DNA of 59,089 bases from Chromera velia. Taxonomy: Eukaryota; Sar; Chromeraceae. Positions 34,017-46,201 of this stretch are shown here, in pieces (the stretch's first letter is position 1; each line of letters opens with the position of its first letter). Where the stretch lies: positions 2,116 to 61,204 of the forward strand of contig JAHBMJ010000587.1 of NCBI GenBank assembly GCA_018398765.1. Direction: 5' to 3'. The notes under the pieces are model-generated. The model was given only the letters and a program-made list of their open reading frames with translations. It made no database searches and was not told the origin of the DNA. The translations under genes and the position numbers were made by a program.

Positions 34017-35869
34017 CTGAGAACAAAAAAATGACTCACGAAGAGAGGTAACAAGACTAAAGGTCTGATCGCACACAAATACACGGTTCAGAGGATCGCT
34101 GAACAGACTCAGAACAGCTAGTCACATCGCTTCGGACATTCGATTTCGCATACAGATCTTCAGTGCATGTCGTTTCTACGGAAAGACAGTCACAGTCAGA
34201 CTTTTCTTGGTGAGCAGGCCTTCTATGACAGATAACACAATACGGCCTAGCCAAAGCTGAAAAGCCATAGAGCGGGTCAAAAGCAGATTCTCAGCAGAAT
34301 GGCAGTAGACCGGTCTGCTTATGTAAAGAAGTTAGAACCAGTCTGACAAAGCATTGAATATCTCTCATGCAAATTGAGGGATCGATCGATCTGCATGCAA
34401 TGGCATTCACAAAGCGAATGCATATTTGGCGCGCGCGTCCCCTACCGGCTGCATGTCCCGCGGGCTGTCCCGGACTGTCCCCAACTGGGGCCCAACCGGC
34501 CCCATGGTGGGGCGCGCATTATTTTTTGTTTGTTTTTTCCTCATTGGTTACGCAAAAAAAAAAAGATCCATCTCCCTGAAACCGTCTGATACTTTCGGAA
34601 ATATATACTCTGAGAGTCTCTCTCTAACACTGCATGATGATTGAAAGTTTTTCTATGCATGCAGCGTCCTTACACGGCTTATATACGAGAGGCAGATCTA
34701 GCCTATTGCATGTGTTACAGAGTGTGGTTTCTTAAATTCTTCAAGTTTCAAATTTATCAGTACTTATCAGCAAGTATGGCCGAGTTGGCGCATAAGCAGA
34801 GAGGCTCCGCTTTAGATGAGTCATTTGAAGTAATAATTTTCTTGAACCTAAGTATCACTTCAAAAAATATGATTAAGGGCCAATTTAAGAATTAAGATGA
34901 TCTCTATATCTGTAGCATCGTTTTTTAAGAAACCAACCAGTCCTGTGGCATAAACGGCCCAGTTAAGACACCATCTAAATATGTGGCTTTGGCTTTCAAA
35001 ACACCGCAGGCATGGATATCCAAGCTTAGACCTCTATAAGACAAAACGGTGACAGTGCTCTAGGGCACCACTAAATCACTTATCACTTATCCAAAAATCT
35101 AGCCAAAAATATGTAGCTTAAACTTTCCAGTGTTAGTTCAGGGCCAACTTCAGGGAAGTCAAAATAATTTAGAGCAATTTAGCCTATAGTAATTTAAAGT
35201 CTAGTTTAAAGTAATTTACAGTAATTTAGCTTAGTAATTTAAAGTAATTTAGAGTAGTAAACTGAAGTAATTTAGAGAACTCAATTCCTAATTTTCAAGC
35301 TAATTTTAGTCAAACTTTGGAGGTCGATTTCTCGTGAACCGTAAAGAGTTAGACGTTCATACTGGCAATGCTTACAAGTCTATATAAAAAGAAATGCTAA
35401 GAAAAACAACTCGAATCAGTAAAAAAGCTTAGGAGAGTCTGAGGAGACTGATCCAGGACTTTGAAAGAAGAAGCGGACAAACCAAAGAAATTATTCAGGA
35501 AGCATCATGATGTATGCTTAGATTTTTTTGGTTTGATTGCCAGTATATCGATCCATTGATTTCCTCCACACAAGAAGGAGATTCAGTTGAGGTGACTAAT
35601 CACAATCACAGCAGCAATTGAAGTCACGATGTCAATTTTCTTTGAATTAAGACAATGACCATCAACTTCTTGTGTTTGAATTACGATGCCGGACTGCATG
35701 TCTCTGTTCGGATTCATCCATTAAATTCTTCTCTCTCTCTCTCTCTCTCTCTCTTGCCCTCTCTCTCTCTCTGCTGTGTCGATTCACATCCGTTCCTGAG
35801 CACCCCATTGCATTTGCTTCTTTTTCTTTTTCCGTTCTTCTTTCCATCCTTGTTTCCTCCCTTCCTTGC
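34017..35869. other. Intergenic, AT-rich
   Basis: No gene recognised. Contains repeated AATTTA/AGTAATTTA motifs at about 35165-35275 and a TC run at about 35730-35770. Confidence 0.6.
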
Positions 35870-37009
35870 CTATCGTGCCTTGCTCCTTTGCACTCGAAGG
35901 TAAATTTCGAATGCCAAAGCCAGGGGAACAAGGACGGACAACACCAGAGTTCCTGCAGACACAAACAGAAGGTCATTCAACGACCCGACTGGCACGGTCC
36001 CGACAGGCAGATCTCCCCCCCCTCCCTCAGTCTGTACATTCGAGAGAATGGACAGCCCTCCAGAGTCTGCCTGCACCTCCTTCAACTTCCCCAAAGGACC
36101 TGCCCTCCCAGTCACCAAGTCCCTCTCTTCCTCTGCCCCCCCGAGGGACAATGAAGACAAATCTAATTTCCACCGACTCCCCACCCCCACTCCCTTGACA
36201 CCTTGAGGACCCCCCACAAGCCCGCAAGAAGAGGGAGCAAGAATCACCGGTTTTGGAAACTCAACCTCTACCCGCAGATTGTTCTTGTCTGCTTCTGTCG
36301 CCCCCTTCCAGTACTCAAGCAAACCCCGGGGTCCGTTTTCGGTTTCCGAGGCGGCAGCAGAGGAGACAGAAGGGTCCTGGTAGCGCAAATGAACGGGGAG
36401 TGACGCTTCCACCTCAACCGTCGTTGGAGAGGAGACGGGGAGTCTGACTGTCTGTACAACGCACCCCACATCGGCAGCTTTAGAGGGGATTTCAATATCG
36501 ACAGGCAGCAGGGAGGCCGCTACGGTCGGAGCCTTCATCACAGGGTCTGCTGGAACGTGAGGGGAAGACGAGGAAGACAAAGTTTGAGTTGAAAACGACA
36601 AAAGCGACAGGTGCCGAAGCTCGTCAGGGTCAGCAAATGCGCCTTTCGGAAGGGTGAAGAAGAGAAAGACGTCACAGGTCTCTTCTGAGGAAACAGACGT
36701 GGGGACTTTCGCGTCTGTGTCCGTAGCTTTGGAGGGCGACACTTTGAGTTTTGTCTTCACCTGACGGTGGAAACCTTCGCCATCCAGAGCGAAGGTGGAA
36801 AAAGAGACTACACGCTTTGTCTCGGACTGATCCGTGTGAGGGTCGGGAGATACAGGAAGGAGAGGGGGGCACTGTAACGACCGGACAGGCACGAATGGCA
36901 AAAGAAGGGAAACCGTCAAGTAGACGGGGGCAAAAGGAGATCGTCTCATGACGGAGGGAGGGATCGAGGCCGCCTCGCTCAAAGCCGGATCTGTGAAGCG
37001 ACGAGGCAC
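35870..37009 (-). CDS. PIG-X-like subunit of GPI alpha-1,4-mannosyltransferase I
   Basis: Single-exon frame of 379 residues. A second Met at residue 21 (start 36949) directly precedes a good signal peptide (FAPVYLTVSLLLPFVPVRS), so that start may be the real one. PIG-X family marks are TLPKGAFADPDEL at about 119-131, PVHLRYQDPS at 205-214 and VPVG at 339-342. A single C-terminal membrane helix (about 347-371) and a short basic cytosolic tail follow. This is the known topology of PIG-X/Pbn1: a large ER-lumenal domain and one C-terminal helix. The family stabilises PIG-M, which adds the first mannose to the GPI anchor precursor. Identification rests on motifs and topology, since overall identity in this family is low. 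It is divergent from the SLBP gene. Confidence 0.75.
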   Translation of the reverse strand: MPRRFTDPALSEAASIPPSVMRRSPFAPVYLTVSLLLPFVPVRSLQCPPLLPVSPDPHTDQSETKRVVSFSTFALDGEGFHRQVKTKLKVSPSKATDTDAKVPTSVSSEETCDVFLFFTLPKGAFADPDELRHLSLLSFSTQTLSSSSSPHVPADPVMKAPTVAASLLPVDIEIPSKAADVGCVVQTVRLPVSSPTTVEVEASLPVHLRYQDPSVSSAAASETENGPRGLLEYWKGATEADKNNLRVEVEFPKPVILAPSSCGLVGGPQGVKGVGVGSRWKLDLSSLSLGGAEEERDLVTGRAGPLGKLKEVQADSGGLSILSNVQTEGGGGDLPVGTVPVGSLNDLLFVSAGTLVLSVLVPLALAFEIYLRVQRSKAR

Positions 37010-37693
37010 AACAAAAAAACCGAGAGTGAAGGTGTCAGCAAAGATTTGAATCGCTTCGGAGTTCTCACGCTACAGCACAGCAAGTAGATCGGAGCGCAAC
37101 GTTGATCAAATGCCCCTCAGGGAGCTGTCCTGTGAAAGACAGGGGTTCGCCTTGGTGACTCGGTCTGACTGCGAAATTTGTTGAACTGTTGATCTACATT
37201 GAAGTGATCATGGCCCCTCAGAGGAAAGCAGCAAAGCGATCCTATTGTCACGTTCGTTCTAGCTACTTAGTCATATTCCGTATATTTCCGTATACATGAG
37301 CGGATCGAAATGCCGGATCGACGTCATGTACTACGAAAACTGTGGTCTCAGAATTGTCGTCTCCCGAGGAAGTTGAGGCGGAAATGCGCGCGGAAGTGTA
37401 TCGGTGTGCATGCCCCTCTTCAAGATTTTGTCAGTCTGAATGCATGGTCGCTCGAGTGACGTACTGACTAAATTCTTGCTCCACGTACGGAGCAGCTTTC
37501 TTTTGAGGTGAATGGTACTGATCGCTTCTGTACGTCAATCTGTCATCCGTGCAAATGTGCGCACGTGTCCCTTTCCGCACTGTTCATTTGTTTCGCTCTG
37601 CCTTAAGAGACACGAGTCTGTAAAGGGAGCGTCGCGCGGTGCTCGCTTCTGATTTGAACCGTCTCGTCTCCTTTTTCCTCTCAATGAGGTGAG
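37010..37693. promoter_or_regulatory. Divergent intergenic region between PIG-X and SLBP
   Basis: 684 bases separate the two start codons, so this region should hold both promoters. No TATA box or named motif could be assigned with confidence. Confidence 0.35.
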
Positions 37694-39885
37694 ATGGTGA
37701 GCAAAGGTGTCGGTCATCCTAGTGGCAAGGGAAGCGGGGGAGAAGCGAAGGGAGGGCAGACGGTGGTGAAGGATGCGCAGCACCGCATGATGCAGCGCAG
37801 GAAACAAATCGACATCGGGAAGAGCAGCAAGAGCTACCAGAGGTACCTGTCGAAAGTCCCCAAGGAGAAACGCGTCGCCCGCTGGGCCCGTGCCCAGCAC
37901 CCCTGGACCCCTGATTTTCGCGCGGTGAGTGTGAGTGAGAGTCAGACTTTCTGTCTCACAGCCATGCTTGTCCCTCCTCCCTGTGCCCCTCTGATCCTGT
38001 GACCTCCTTCATTGGAACCCCTGCAGGACTTGTCTGTCCGGGATTTCGTTGCTCGTGTGAAGGAATGGAGACGCCTGCTGCACAAATTCCATGACGACTC
38101 GGTCAGCCTTCGCACTTTGTGCAACCTTCTTTGAAAAAATGCAACACCAGGACAGACATGATAGACACACGAGAGTGGCACAAAGCGGTGGGACCTCACG
38201 ACTGCTTGATCGACCAGTTAGACAGGCAGAGAGGAAGATATAGGGCGGGAGACGCGCTAGGGATGGAGGCCTCGTGAGTTGCTGCCTCTGAATCCGGTCA
38301 TGGATCTGTGTTGCTTGGTTTGTGTTCCACCTCCCCCGCACCCTTCTCTCTCGCTTTCTCTCTCTGCAACTAGGTGCATGTCTGTTTGTTTCCACGATAA
38401 AGAGAACGGGACGGAAAAGATGCGGTCGTGTATGCGTGAATGTGCCTGGTTGAGGAATCCTCACTCTTTGTGTAGGCACGCATGCGTTTTGGACCTTCCC
38501 CCCCTGCAGCCTGACCACCAGGTTTGCTTCCAGGGCGCCCCCCAGGACCCCTCTGAAGGCTGTGTGGGCACAGGGAAGGAGATGAGTTTGTCCTCGTTGG
38601 TTCCTCCCTTTCCTTCAGCGTCTCTGTCCGACGAGGCTTCCATTTCCACTGCCGGCACCGGAGGGGGCCCTTCTGCCTCGTCCTCCTCTTCTGGAGGTTT
38701 CAATGGAGAAGGAGGGAGTCCTCTGCCGAGTGAGGCCACAGAGATCTCAGCCGTCTCCTCCTCGGGGATGGACAGGCGGGTAACGGGGAGGAAACCTAGA
38801 CCCTTCGTTGGAACGACAAGATTAGCACCTCCTTTACCCTTCCGACGCCCCCCCTCGTTGCTCCCGTCACCAGATTCCGTCGCAGCCACGCTCGCATTTG
38901 CGCACTCACGCGCAGACCCCAAAGAACGCTGGGGCGTGCACAAACCTGTGGCAGCCCATACCTTGACCCATCTGCCTTCTTCTTCTTCTATGTTCCCTGT
39001 TACGCCTTCTGTGGAAGCCATCAGAGAGATCAGGAGGGAGACAGAGGTCGGGATATGGGGGCAGTCGAGGGAAGGCAACAGGAGGGCAGAGGGGGGACCC
39101 TTGGTGTCGGTATCTGCCGGTCCAACTGCCAAGGCACCCACGATGTTTTTCCCAACTGGATACAGGACATCCATCGATCGAGACAGGAATAAGTAAGTGG
39201 GTCGACCGACGATTCAGGCTGGCTCCATGCATGAGCGTCTGTCTCTCTTCATTCTGATCGGTTTCCTCCTCGTCTTGCTGTGTTTCTTTCAGCTGCTTGC
39301 TTGATGAACTTTCCCCGACTATGTCTGTGCTGTTTTTGTTTCTGTCGGTTTTGTCTTTTTTCGCTGTTTTGACAGGCCTCCCCCTTCACTGTCCTTATTT
39401 TCGTCGTTGCTCTTTTGTTTTCTCTTTCTGGGCATTCTGCTTTCCCACCCCCTCCTTTCCTCGTTCGTCATTTTGTTTGAAGACCTTCTTGAATCCGTTC
39501 TATTTTTTTCCCCTGCGCCCCGTACTGACTCTTCGCATCTTACAAAAGATCTTCCTTTTGTGCTAGAGAGCTCTGTTTGATTCTTTCTCCTTCTGTCGAA
39601 AGGGAGAGGTGCTCAGCTGGCTCCTGCAAAGTCGAGGCCTGGATGAAAGTCTAAACAAAGACCAAATCCTTCTGTTCTGTCTCGTTGCGGGACGTCGGAC
39701 CAGCCATCCGACTTTGCTACTGTCCACGGCTGCCTGCTTGCCTGCCTGCCTGCCTTGTGGTCTTTCATCAGAGGGATCTTATCTGCCTTCGTCTCTTGCT
39801 TCAAGGAATCGTCTCTGCGGGCTGCCGGGTTTTGACTGTGATTCCTCTTCCCTTTCTCTCTCGTCCCTTCTTCTTTCTGCCTTCC

Positions 39886-39916
<31 letters not shown>

Positions 39917-40535
39917 CCATCGTTGTTGCAGATATCTGGTGGTCGTACAGAAGGACTTGGATTCTGCAAGTGCTCAGTGGAAATCTGTCGAAGCGATGCG
40001 AGACTGTGGGGGGAAGAGGGGAGAGGAGGGAGAAGATACAGACATGTGCGATAAGCGAGATGAAGAGGGAGACGGCAGGGATAAAGGGGGCGTGCCATCC
40101 TCTCAACAGCCCATGCAACAGGGGCAGGAGACGGAGTGGGCATTTTGTCACCTCCCCCCCGAGACTTTGCACAAGGCTCGCAGAGGGGATGTGCGAGCTG
40201 CCCTCTCTCTCGTGGGTCTGCACGTCCAGTCGCTCGGCAGGGCTCTCAAGAAAGCACTAGGGAGGCAGGGTGCGCGTGCCTTGAAAGGGCATGCTAAACT
40301 CCAAAGGATGCGAGCAGTCGTGGCAGAAAGGGAAAAACAGCACCGTCTCCTTACGGAGACAGCTCTGTCTCAAGATCAAGCCTCCTCTTCGATTCAGCCT
40401 GCACAGAGGCAGGAAGGCCGTCTTGCCGTCAACTGTGTGTGGCCTCGTGCTGCCCCATTGCGTGCCGCCCGAGTGATGCAGCTGCTTTCGGCGATGGCGG
40501 TTGCTGATCTGCCTCTCTTCAGACCATCTGAATGA
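37694..40535 (+). CDS. Histone RNA hairpin-binding protein (SLBP)
   Basis: Binds the stem-loop at the 3' end of replication-dependent histone mRNAs and directs their processing and translation. Exon 1 (37694-37924) and exon 2 (38027-38101) join in phase 0 and encode the RNA-binding domain at about residues 34-97: RRKQIDIGKSSKSYQRYL, VPK, QHPWTPDF (the TPNK-like site) and FVARVKEWRRLLHKFHD. Exon 3 (38510-39192) is a long Ser/Pro-rich segment. A short exon near 39293, one near 39592-39690 (GEVLSWLLQSRGLDESLN) and a last exon 39932-40535 (Gln-rich and basic, YLVVVQKDLDSASAQW to LPLFRPSE) complete the model; the donors of the two short exons are unsure. The domain lies at the very N-terminus, followed by more than 500 residues unlike animal SLBP. 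The family call is firm, the C-terminal model less so. Confidence 0.85.
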
Positions 40536-41579
40536 AAATGCATGGGGTCTTTGCTTGACACTTCGCCGTGACTTTGGAGCCAATTTGTTTCTAGACTTTT
40601 TGTCAACATATTGGAACTTCCACTTGGTTTAAGTTGTGTCGATTAGTGCCAGCGACGGCCCAGCGTACCTAAACTTTGGTTTTTCTTGGTTCATTATAGT
40701 CTTTTACATACTTTTACATGACTGTGGGCACTTACTGATTTCGCTTTATAGCAAAAAGAAAAAGTAATGATAGCATAGCATAGCATTGATGTTGCGGGTT
40801 TTGCCCGCGTTAAAAAATTGTTTAAATGCTTTAATACATTATATATATAAGAGAATATGAGAAATGAATACATTGAATTATTATTAGTCATTTCGATATT
40901 TGAAATTAAAATTCAGTACTTTTAGAACTAGTTTGCATAGTGTTCGACGTGTTTTTGTCTTAATTTCTACAAAAATCACTGTAGCTCGAAAAACACTAAA
41001 AAAATCATAAAAAAATATTATTACAAAAATAAAATTAAATATAACTAAGATCTCAGGGCCGCTGAGACGGGCTAAGCCTATAGGGCTAAGCTCTAGGCTA
41101 AGCTGAGGCTCAGCTGCTTTCTAAAATGAAAGACATACTAGTAATACAGTTCTAGGTACAGTTCCTGATATGGTTCACCTAGGGACCAGGCTATATAAGG
41201 TTCATTGTAGTTCATTAGGTAGTTCACTCAGAACTTCACTGTTGTAATAATATTAGTATATACGAGCTGCCGGGAATAGAAACAAACAGAGATTCATGGA
41301 AATAGAAACAAACAGTCTTCTCAAAAATGAAAAAACATGTTATGCATGCGTATACTCTACCTAGTGCGTCTAAGTGTAGAATATCAAAAACAATAATCAA
41401 AAATAGTAATCAAAACAAAAAAAAAATGACCATATGATTTAAATGCAAAAAATACTAAGTTTGACCCATAAATAGCTACTAGGACCTTCAGGTTATCCAA
41501 AAACGTCTTCAAAAATTTAAATGAATTGTTTTCGGATTTATGAAAGCAATTTTATGAATTTTCATGAAAATAAATTCTG
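40536..41579. other. AT-rich intergenic region
   Basis: No gene recognised. Confidence 0.6.
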
Positions 41580-42021
41580 AAGTCTCCAAGGAGAGCGCCC
41601 CCTTGGTCGACCCCTCCTTCGTTGGAGCGACTGTGTCCTCTCTGATTTCCGCCTTCTGGAAATCAATGAGGCCGAGTGGCAGACACTTGCCTCTCATAGA
41701 GGCAGGTGGAGGGCGTTAATTCAAGATGGGGTGAAAAAGGTAGAGGAGAGAGTAGCGGAGGAAAAAGAAAAGAAAAGGGAAGTGAGAAAGGGGCAGAGAG
41801 ATGGAGATGCGAAGTATGAGGCATGTGGACGAACGTTTTCCACCCCCCGAGGGCTTCGCATTCACATAAGCAAAGCACATAAGGACCTCGCCTCCAGACA
41901 GCCAGAGCAGCCAAAGAAGGCAGTCAAAGAAAAGAAGGGAAGCTCGGTTCAGGGCTGTCAGGTGAAGGAAATTCTTAGGAAGTACAAGCAGGGAAGAGGA
42001 TGGTGTTATGAGGTGGCATAG
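41580..42021 (+). pseudogene. 3' fragment of a LINE-type retrotransposon reading frame
   Basis: The plus strand reads LEINEAEWQTLASHRGRWRA, a lysine/glutamate-rich helix, then a C2H2 finger CGRTFSTPRGLRIHISKAH, and stops at 42019-42021. The EAEW..LA..R..WR block followed by a C2H2 finger is typical of the C-terminus of non-LTR retrotransposon ORF2 proteins. The first Cys pair is degenerate (EACGRTF). No reverse transcriptase is left upstream, so this is a 5'-truncated copy. Confidence 0.5.
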
Positions 42022-42150
42022 CATGGCTGGCAGTCAACATCACATGAAGCAGCCTCGCTCATGCGCAAGCACGCCCTGCCAGAAGTGGAAGAGTTTGAGA
42101 AAAAATGCAGCTATTAAGCTATTTGCTAAAGGTTGTGAAATAAGGGTCCA

Positions 42151-43102
42151 TCATTTAATAATCTGCCTTGCGTATTGTGACTTGCCGAACGTTAGACGCC
42201 TATTATGGGCCGATAGCGATGGCGTATGATGATGAAATTCTGAAGTTAGTCTGTACACGATGGGTTGAATTATATAATTTTTGCACTTAATTCCTTCTTC
42301 GAAAATTTTTATAACCTCAATCGGCACCTCTGCCCATCCACCGACCCACTCCTTGTTTCCTGCCGGCATCTTCATCTTTTTCCTTCTAATTTTTTTAAAC
42401 TCTGAAAGCTTCGCGACCCTGAAAATATTTCCATAACGCGTTCTGTCATTGTCTTCAATCATGAGACTAAAAGTTGCAGTCTCTACACTTCGCTTAAACA
42501 TGAGTGTGCATAAGCACTGTATTGTCCAGTCTTTGTGCTTGAGATCACGGGCCAAAGGACCAGTGAACCTCCTCCCAGAAGTACTGACCAGTGAACACTG
42601 CCTGCACTTGAGCTAATTCATAACACTCTACTTCTTCCTTACTCCCTTTGAACTTGCGCATCGTGTACAGCCATACCCACCCCTTCTCCTTAATGATGTT
42701 GCCGGCATCATTTGCTGCACGCTTCCCTTTTGCCTGTTCGCAGTCCAAGTGAAGCCCTTTAGCTTCAAGAATATCAAGAATAGGATTTTCTTTCTCAAGC
42801 GCTGTCTTTTCTTCTTTCAATACAGCAGCGAGGGCTTCAATTTGCTGAGTCGCAGGCGGCCAAAAAGAGGAAAATGGAAGAAGAAGAAGAAGAAGAAGAA
42901 GAAGAAGAAGAAGAAAAAGAAGAAGAAGAAGAAGAAGAAGAAGAAGAAGAAGAAGAAGAAGAAGAAAAAGAAGAAGAAGAAGAAGAAGAAGAAGAAGAAA
43001 AGAAAAAGAAAGGGGAGGCAGCAAAAGCGAGTATAGAGAGAGAGAAAAAGAAACAGAAAGACGCTGATTCAGAAGTGAAGGGGGGGCAGAAAAAATAGAC
43101 AA
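42151..43102 (-). pseudogene. Broken minus-strand frame, unknown protein, with GAA expansion
   Basis: Two overlapping minus frames: 43102-42545 (IEALAAVLKEEKTALEKENP, GWVWLYTMRKFKG, QYFWEEVHW) and 42555-42151 (ARDLKHKDWTIQCLCTLMFK to RQIIK). The text reads continuously from one to the other through a frameshift near 42550, so this is probably one damaged gene, perhaps transposon-derived. The upstream part runs into poly-Leu coded by the antisense of the GAA repeat, which is not credible protein. Family not recognised. Confidence 0.45.
42877..43000. repeat. (GAA)n triplet repeat
   Basis: About 124 bases of GAA with a few A insertions. Purine-only strand, able in principle to form triplex DNA. 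Confidence 0.95.
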
Positions 43103-43344
43103 CGATGTTCAATTTTTTTGGCTCTAGACTGTCAGCCTCTCAAAAGAAGAAGGATGGTTTCGCCGCATAGGGGGCATTTCGACTCGAAGAAGAAGGGGCC
43201 GCAGAGGGGGATGAGACTCAGTTAGTTGACGGAGTTGAGTTATCTCTCCTTAAGTAGATCAACTACGTGCTTCAGTTGTAGAATGGGGAAGAAGGTGATT
43301 CCACTCTTTCCACTCTCCCTCTGATAACCCCTGTTACAGCAATG

Positions 43345-43782
43345 CTACCGGATGGAAGATGTCTCTATCATTGTTTCTCTCACAAATTGGGAGGAACGTG
43401 TGAGTCCCAGCTTTACGGGGTAACTAATTTTATTCGAAGAGTAGGAGGTGATGGAATGCTTGTATTTGGCACACCGATCGGGGGGGAGGAAGGTTAGATT
43501 GTGCTGTGTTGTGCCGACGAAGTCAGCAGACTCGGCTTCTTGTCCCACGAAGGCCTGTCTGATAGATGGAGTCTCGACGTTAACAAATATGCCCGTGCCC
43601 TCATTGGGAGGCGTATGGGGGGAGGGTATGTTGAGATGATTTCTTTCTCCTTCATGAAAGACGTGCGTATTCACATCTTTGCAAAAGAAGCACATGTATA
43701 CAGAAGACTCTGTGTCTTGGGTAAAAAAGAGATGAAGAAGAAGATTTTTCTGCTTTAGCAGCAGAAGGTTGAGGGGGATCAT
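43345..43782 (-). CDS. Unrecognised reading frame
   Basis: 145-codon minus frame (SVYMCFFCKDVNTHVFHEGE, GIFVNVETPSIRQAFVGQ). It could be a gene remnant next to the damaged frame at 42-43 kb. No start context, introns or domain to support it. Confidence 0.25.
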   Translation of the reverse strand: MIPLNLLLLKQKNLLLHLFFTQDTESSVYMCFFCKDVNTHVFHEGERNHLNIPSPHTPPNEGTGIFVNVETPSIRQAFVGQEAESADFVGTTQHNLTFLPPDRCAKYKHSITSYSSNKISYPVKLGLTRSSQFVRETMIETSSIR

Positions 43783-44953
43783 TACGATATGTTAGAGCCC
43801 TATTCTGTTTTGCAAGCCTAAAGGCTGTCATTGATGGTTATTGACTCATTGTCTTTGCTCTCAATGAAAACAATTGTAAATAAGTTGTCTTATGGATTTT
43901 TATACAAAAAACTAAATTTTTATCATCATTCTCTTTATAAAGCTGGTTAAACTTCCTAGTAAACTTCAGTTAGAACTTATCTCTTGACTAGTGTCTTGAC
44001 TTATATTTTGATGGTTTCAAAAATAAAAAAAACCAAAATCAAATTAAAAAAAAACTCTGAAAAATGACGTTATATTTTATTATTTGATTTTAATGTCTTA
44101 CGCCTAGTAGTGCGTACTTTAATGTAGATGCGAGTACATACATTTTTAAATTTTAGTACTATAGAGACTATTTTAGGGAGTCACCTGGGGACTTACCCCG
44201 AAAAAGCATAGCTAGCACAGTGATATACATCTAGTCTGTGGAGTGGACCACAGCTAGAGACATCCGAAACATCATATGATTATATTCTATCTGTTATATT
44301 TTTTATTAAATTTTATTAACTTGATGATTGCTGCTAGGATTGATTTTGAAATATCTACAATATAGAGACGTTATACTAGAAACTTTTATTATACAAGCAT
44401 GAGCTTATAATCAAAGGTGTTTAATCACGGAATATATTTATTTACTAGTTACTCACTTCAAAAATAATATATTCAGGAATATATTCAGGAATATATTCCT
44501 CAACGAATTAATACAGTGGGGGGTTTGGAGGGCTGAGCCAAAGATTGGACGTCCCTCTGCAGCTTCTGGCTATCACGCCGCAGGAATTGCCTAGTAGGCA
44601 ATAATATCATCGTGTGCATACAATTTTATAAGTTTGCTGGGTGGTGGTTGAACTGCTTTGAAGCATACATATAGCGTATGAATCTAGGTATGAGTCCTGC
44701 ACTGGACGTGCAGAAACCTCTAGAGAGTACTCCTAAAACCACCTCCCTGACATTATAAGCTATGTGAATTTGAAGTCGCTCTCGGCCGCCTCTCTAGCCG
44801 CCTCTCGCGGATAGCTTCTTGGAAGGCTTTTACTAGCTAGGGCTTTTAAGTACCAAAGGTATTAAAGACTAGTAAAAATCAGACTTTGGCTAATTAATCA
44901 CTTTATTCAATCACATTCAATCACTTCATGGGATAATTGAATATATTCTAATC
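43783..44953. other. AT-rich intergenic region
   Basis: No gene recognised. A short repeat AGGAATATATTC occurs at about 44472-44500. Confidence 0.6.
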
Positions 44954-44963
44954 ACAAGTGACT

Positions 44964-46201
44964 AGTGACCATGTTTGATTTGATTATATTTGATTTGATT
45001 TGATTTGATTTGATCTGAGCTTCAACCTCAAATATTTGATATTTGAGGTAAGATTTGAGGTTAACCTCTTAAAGTTCCTCACTGAGTCATTGACTTACTG
45101 TCACTCTGATCATTTTTCTCATGACAATAGTTATCAGAACATTTCTGATATATATTTCAAAAATTTAAAAAAATATGTATATATAATTATAACTTATCAG
45201 TTTATGATAATAGTTATCAGAACATTTCTGATGTGTGTTTCAAAAATTTAAAAAAATACATATAAAATTATAACTTATCAGTTCCGTAAAAAAAATGTGC
45301 CTGTATGGCAGTGTATGTACACTAGTCACTGAGATTCACTCTAGTACTAATAGAGATTAAGAACATAAAATTGATAGATTTGAAATTGCATATAACTTTT
45401 TGTTGATACGATAAAGTTAGAGCATGTACCAAAATTGAGGTGACAATCACTCAGCTTTATGGCACTTCCTTTTCCTCTTCTTCATGATCACTTTCTTCAA
45501 TGTGAATCGAATCGATCGGTGGTGGGAGCTGCTGAGACGGAGACGGAGAACTACGCACACGTTTGTTATTGCTGTTGGTGTTGGAACCGTCCTGTTTCTG
45601 GGCAGCTAAGCATCCAGAGTTGGTAAGTTCGGCTACCCTCTATGCCACGCCAGGGCCGACAACAAGCCCCTTGTGTTGGAGGTAAATATAGAGAGGTCGG
45701 TAGCCTTCCTCACCCGGAGTGATGACTTTCTCAGGAGGGGGAAGTTTCCCCCCAGCCTTCTTAGCATTTGCGTCTGCGGCCGCCTCCTTTGGTTTCAAAT
45801 TAGTCCTCCTGCCGGGCCCTGTAGGAGCGGCCCCCCTTCCAGCACTGTCAACAGCCCCCCCGTTGCCTTTTCCCTTGCCTTTCTGGAACTGCTCCACACT
45901 GACAGGGAATGTGGTCACAGCTTTTCGACGCTTGGGGTCAGGGGCATGCTGCAATCTCTCGTTTTTTTTTTTAGAGCAAACCATCAAGATTTAGGTTTTT
46001 TCATTTGAATCAGCATGCGTGACGGATTGGTACTTGCAAAAGTTTTTTCGGGACCTTCATATTTGAGGTTGAAAGTCATATTGATCAAATATTTGATCAT
46101 ATTTGATAGGTCTTTAAACACTAGGTCCTCCCTGACTGGATATTTGATTTGAGCTTAAGCCCTACCTCAAATCAAATCAAATCAAATCAAACATGGTCGC
46201 T
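44964..46201. mobile_element. Inverted-repeat DNA transposon with 10-base target duplication
   Basis: The left end reads AGTGACCATGTTTGATTTGA and the right end is the complement of AGCGACCATGTTTGATTTGA, with further TTTGA tandem repeats inside both ends. The element is flanked by a perfect direct repeat ACAAGTGACT at 44954-44963 and 46202-46211. A 9-11 base duplication is typical of Mutator-like elements, but no transposase is recognised. A minus-strand frame (45475-45987) lies inside, and an internal tandem duplication of about 86 bases occurs at 45122-45286. Confidence 0.75.
45475..45987 (-). CDS. Reading frame inside the inverted-repeat element
   Basis: ATG at 45987 opens a Lys/Pro/Gly-rich frame (RRKAVTTFPVSVEQF, PGRRTNLKPKEAAAD, PLYIYLQHKGLVVGPGVA) to a TAG at 45640. 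The same frame then continues for over 50 codons (RVAELTNSGCLAAQ, SPSQQLPPPIDS, acidic end) to a TAA near 45475. Possibly a damaged or captured gene, or one with a short unrecognised intron at the TAG. It is not a known transposase. Confidence 0.4.

Noticed and set aside
34771..34830. tRNA-like A box (TGGCCGAGTTGG)
   Set aside because: No B box or cloverleaf can be drawn downstream; at most a relic of a tRNA-derived repeat.
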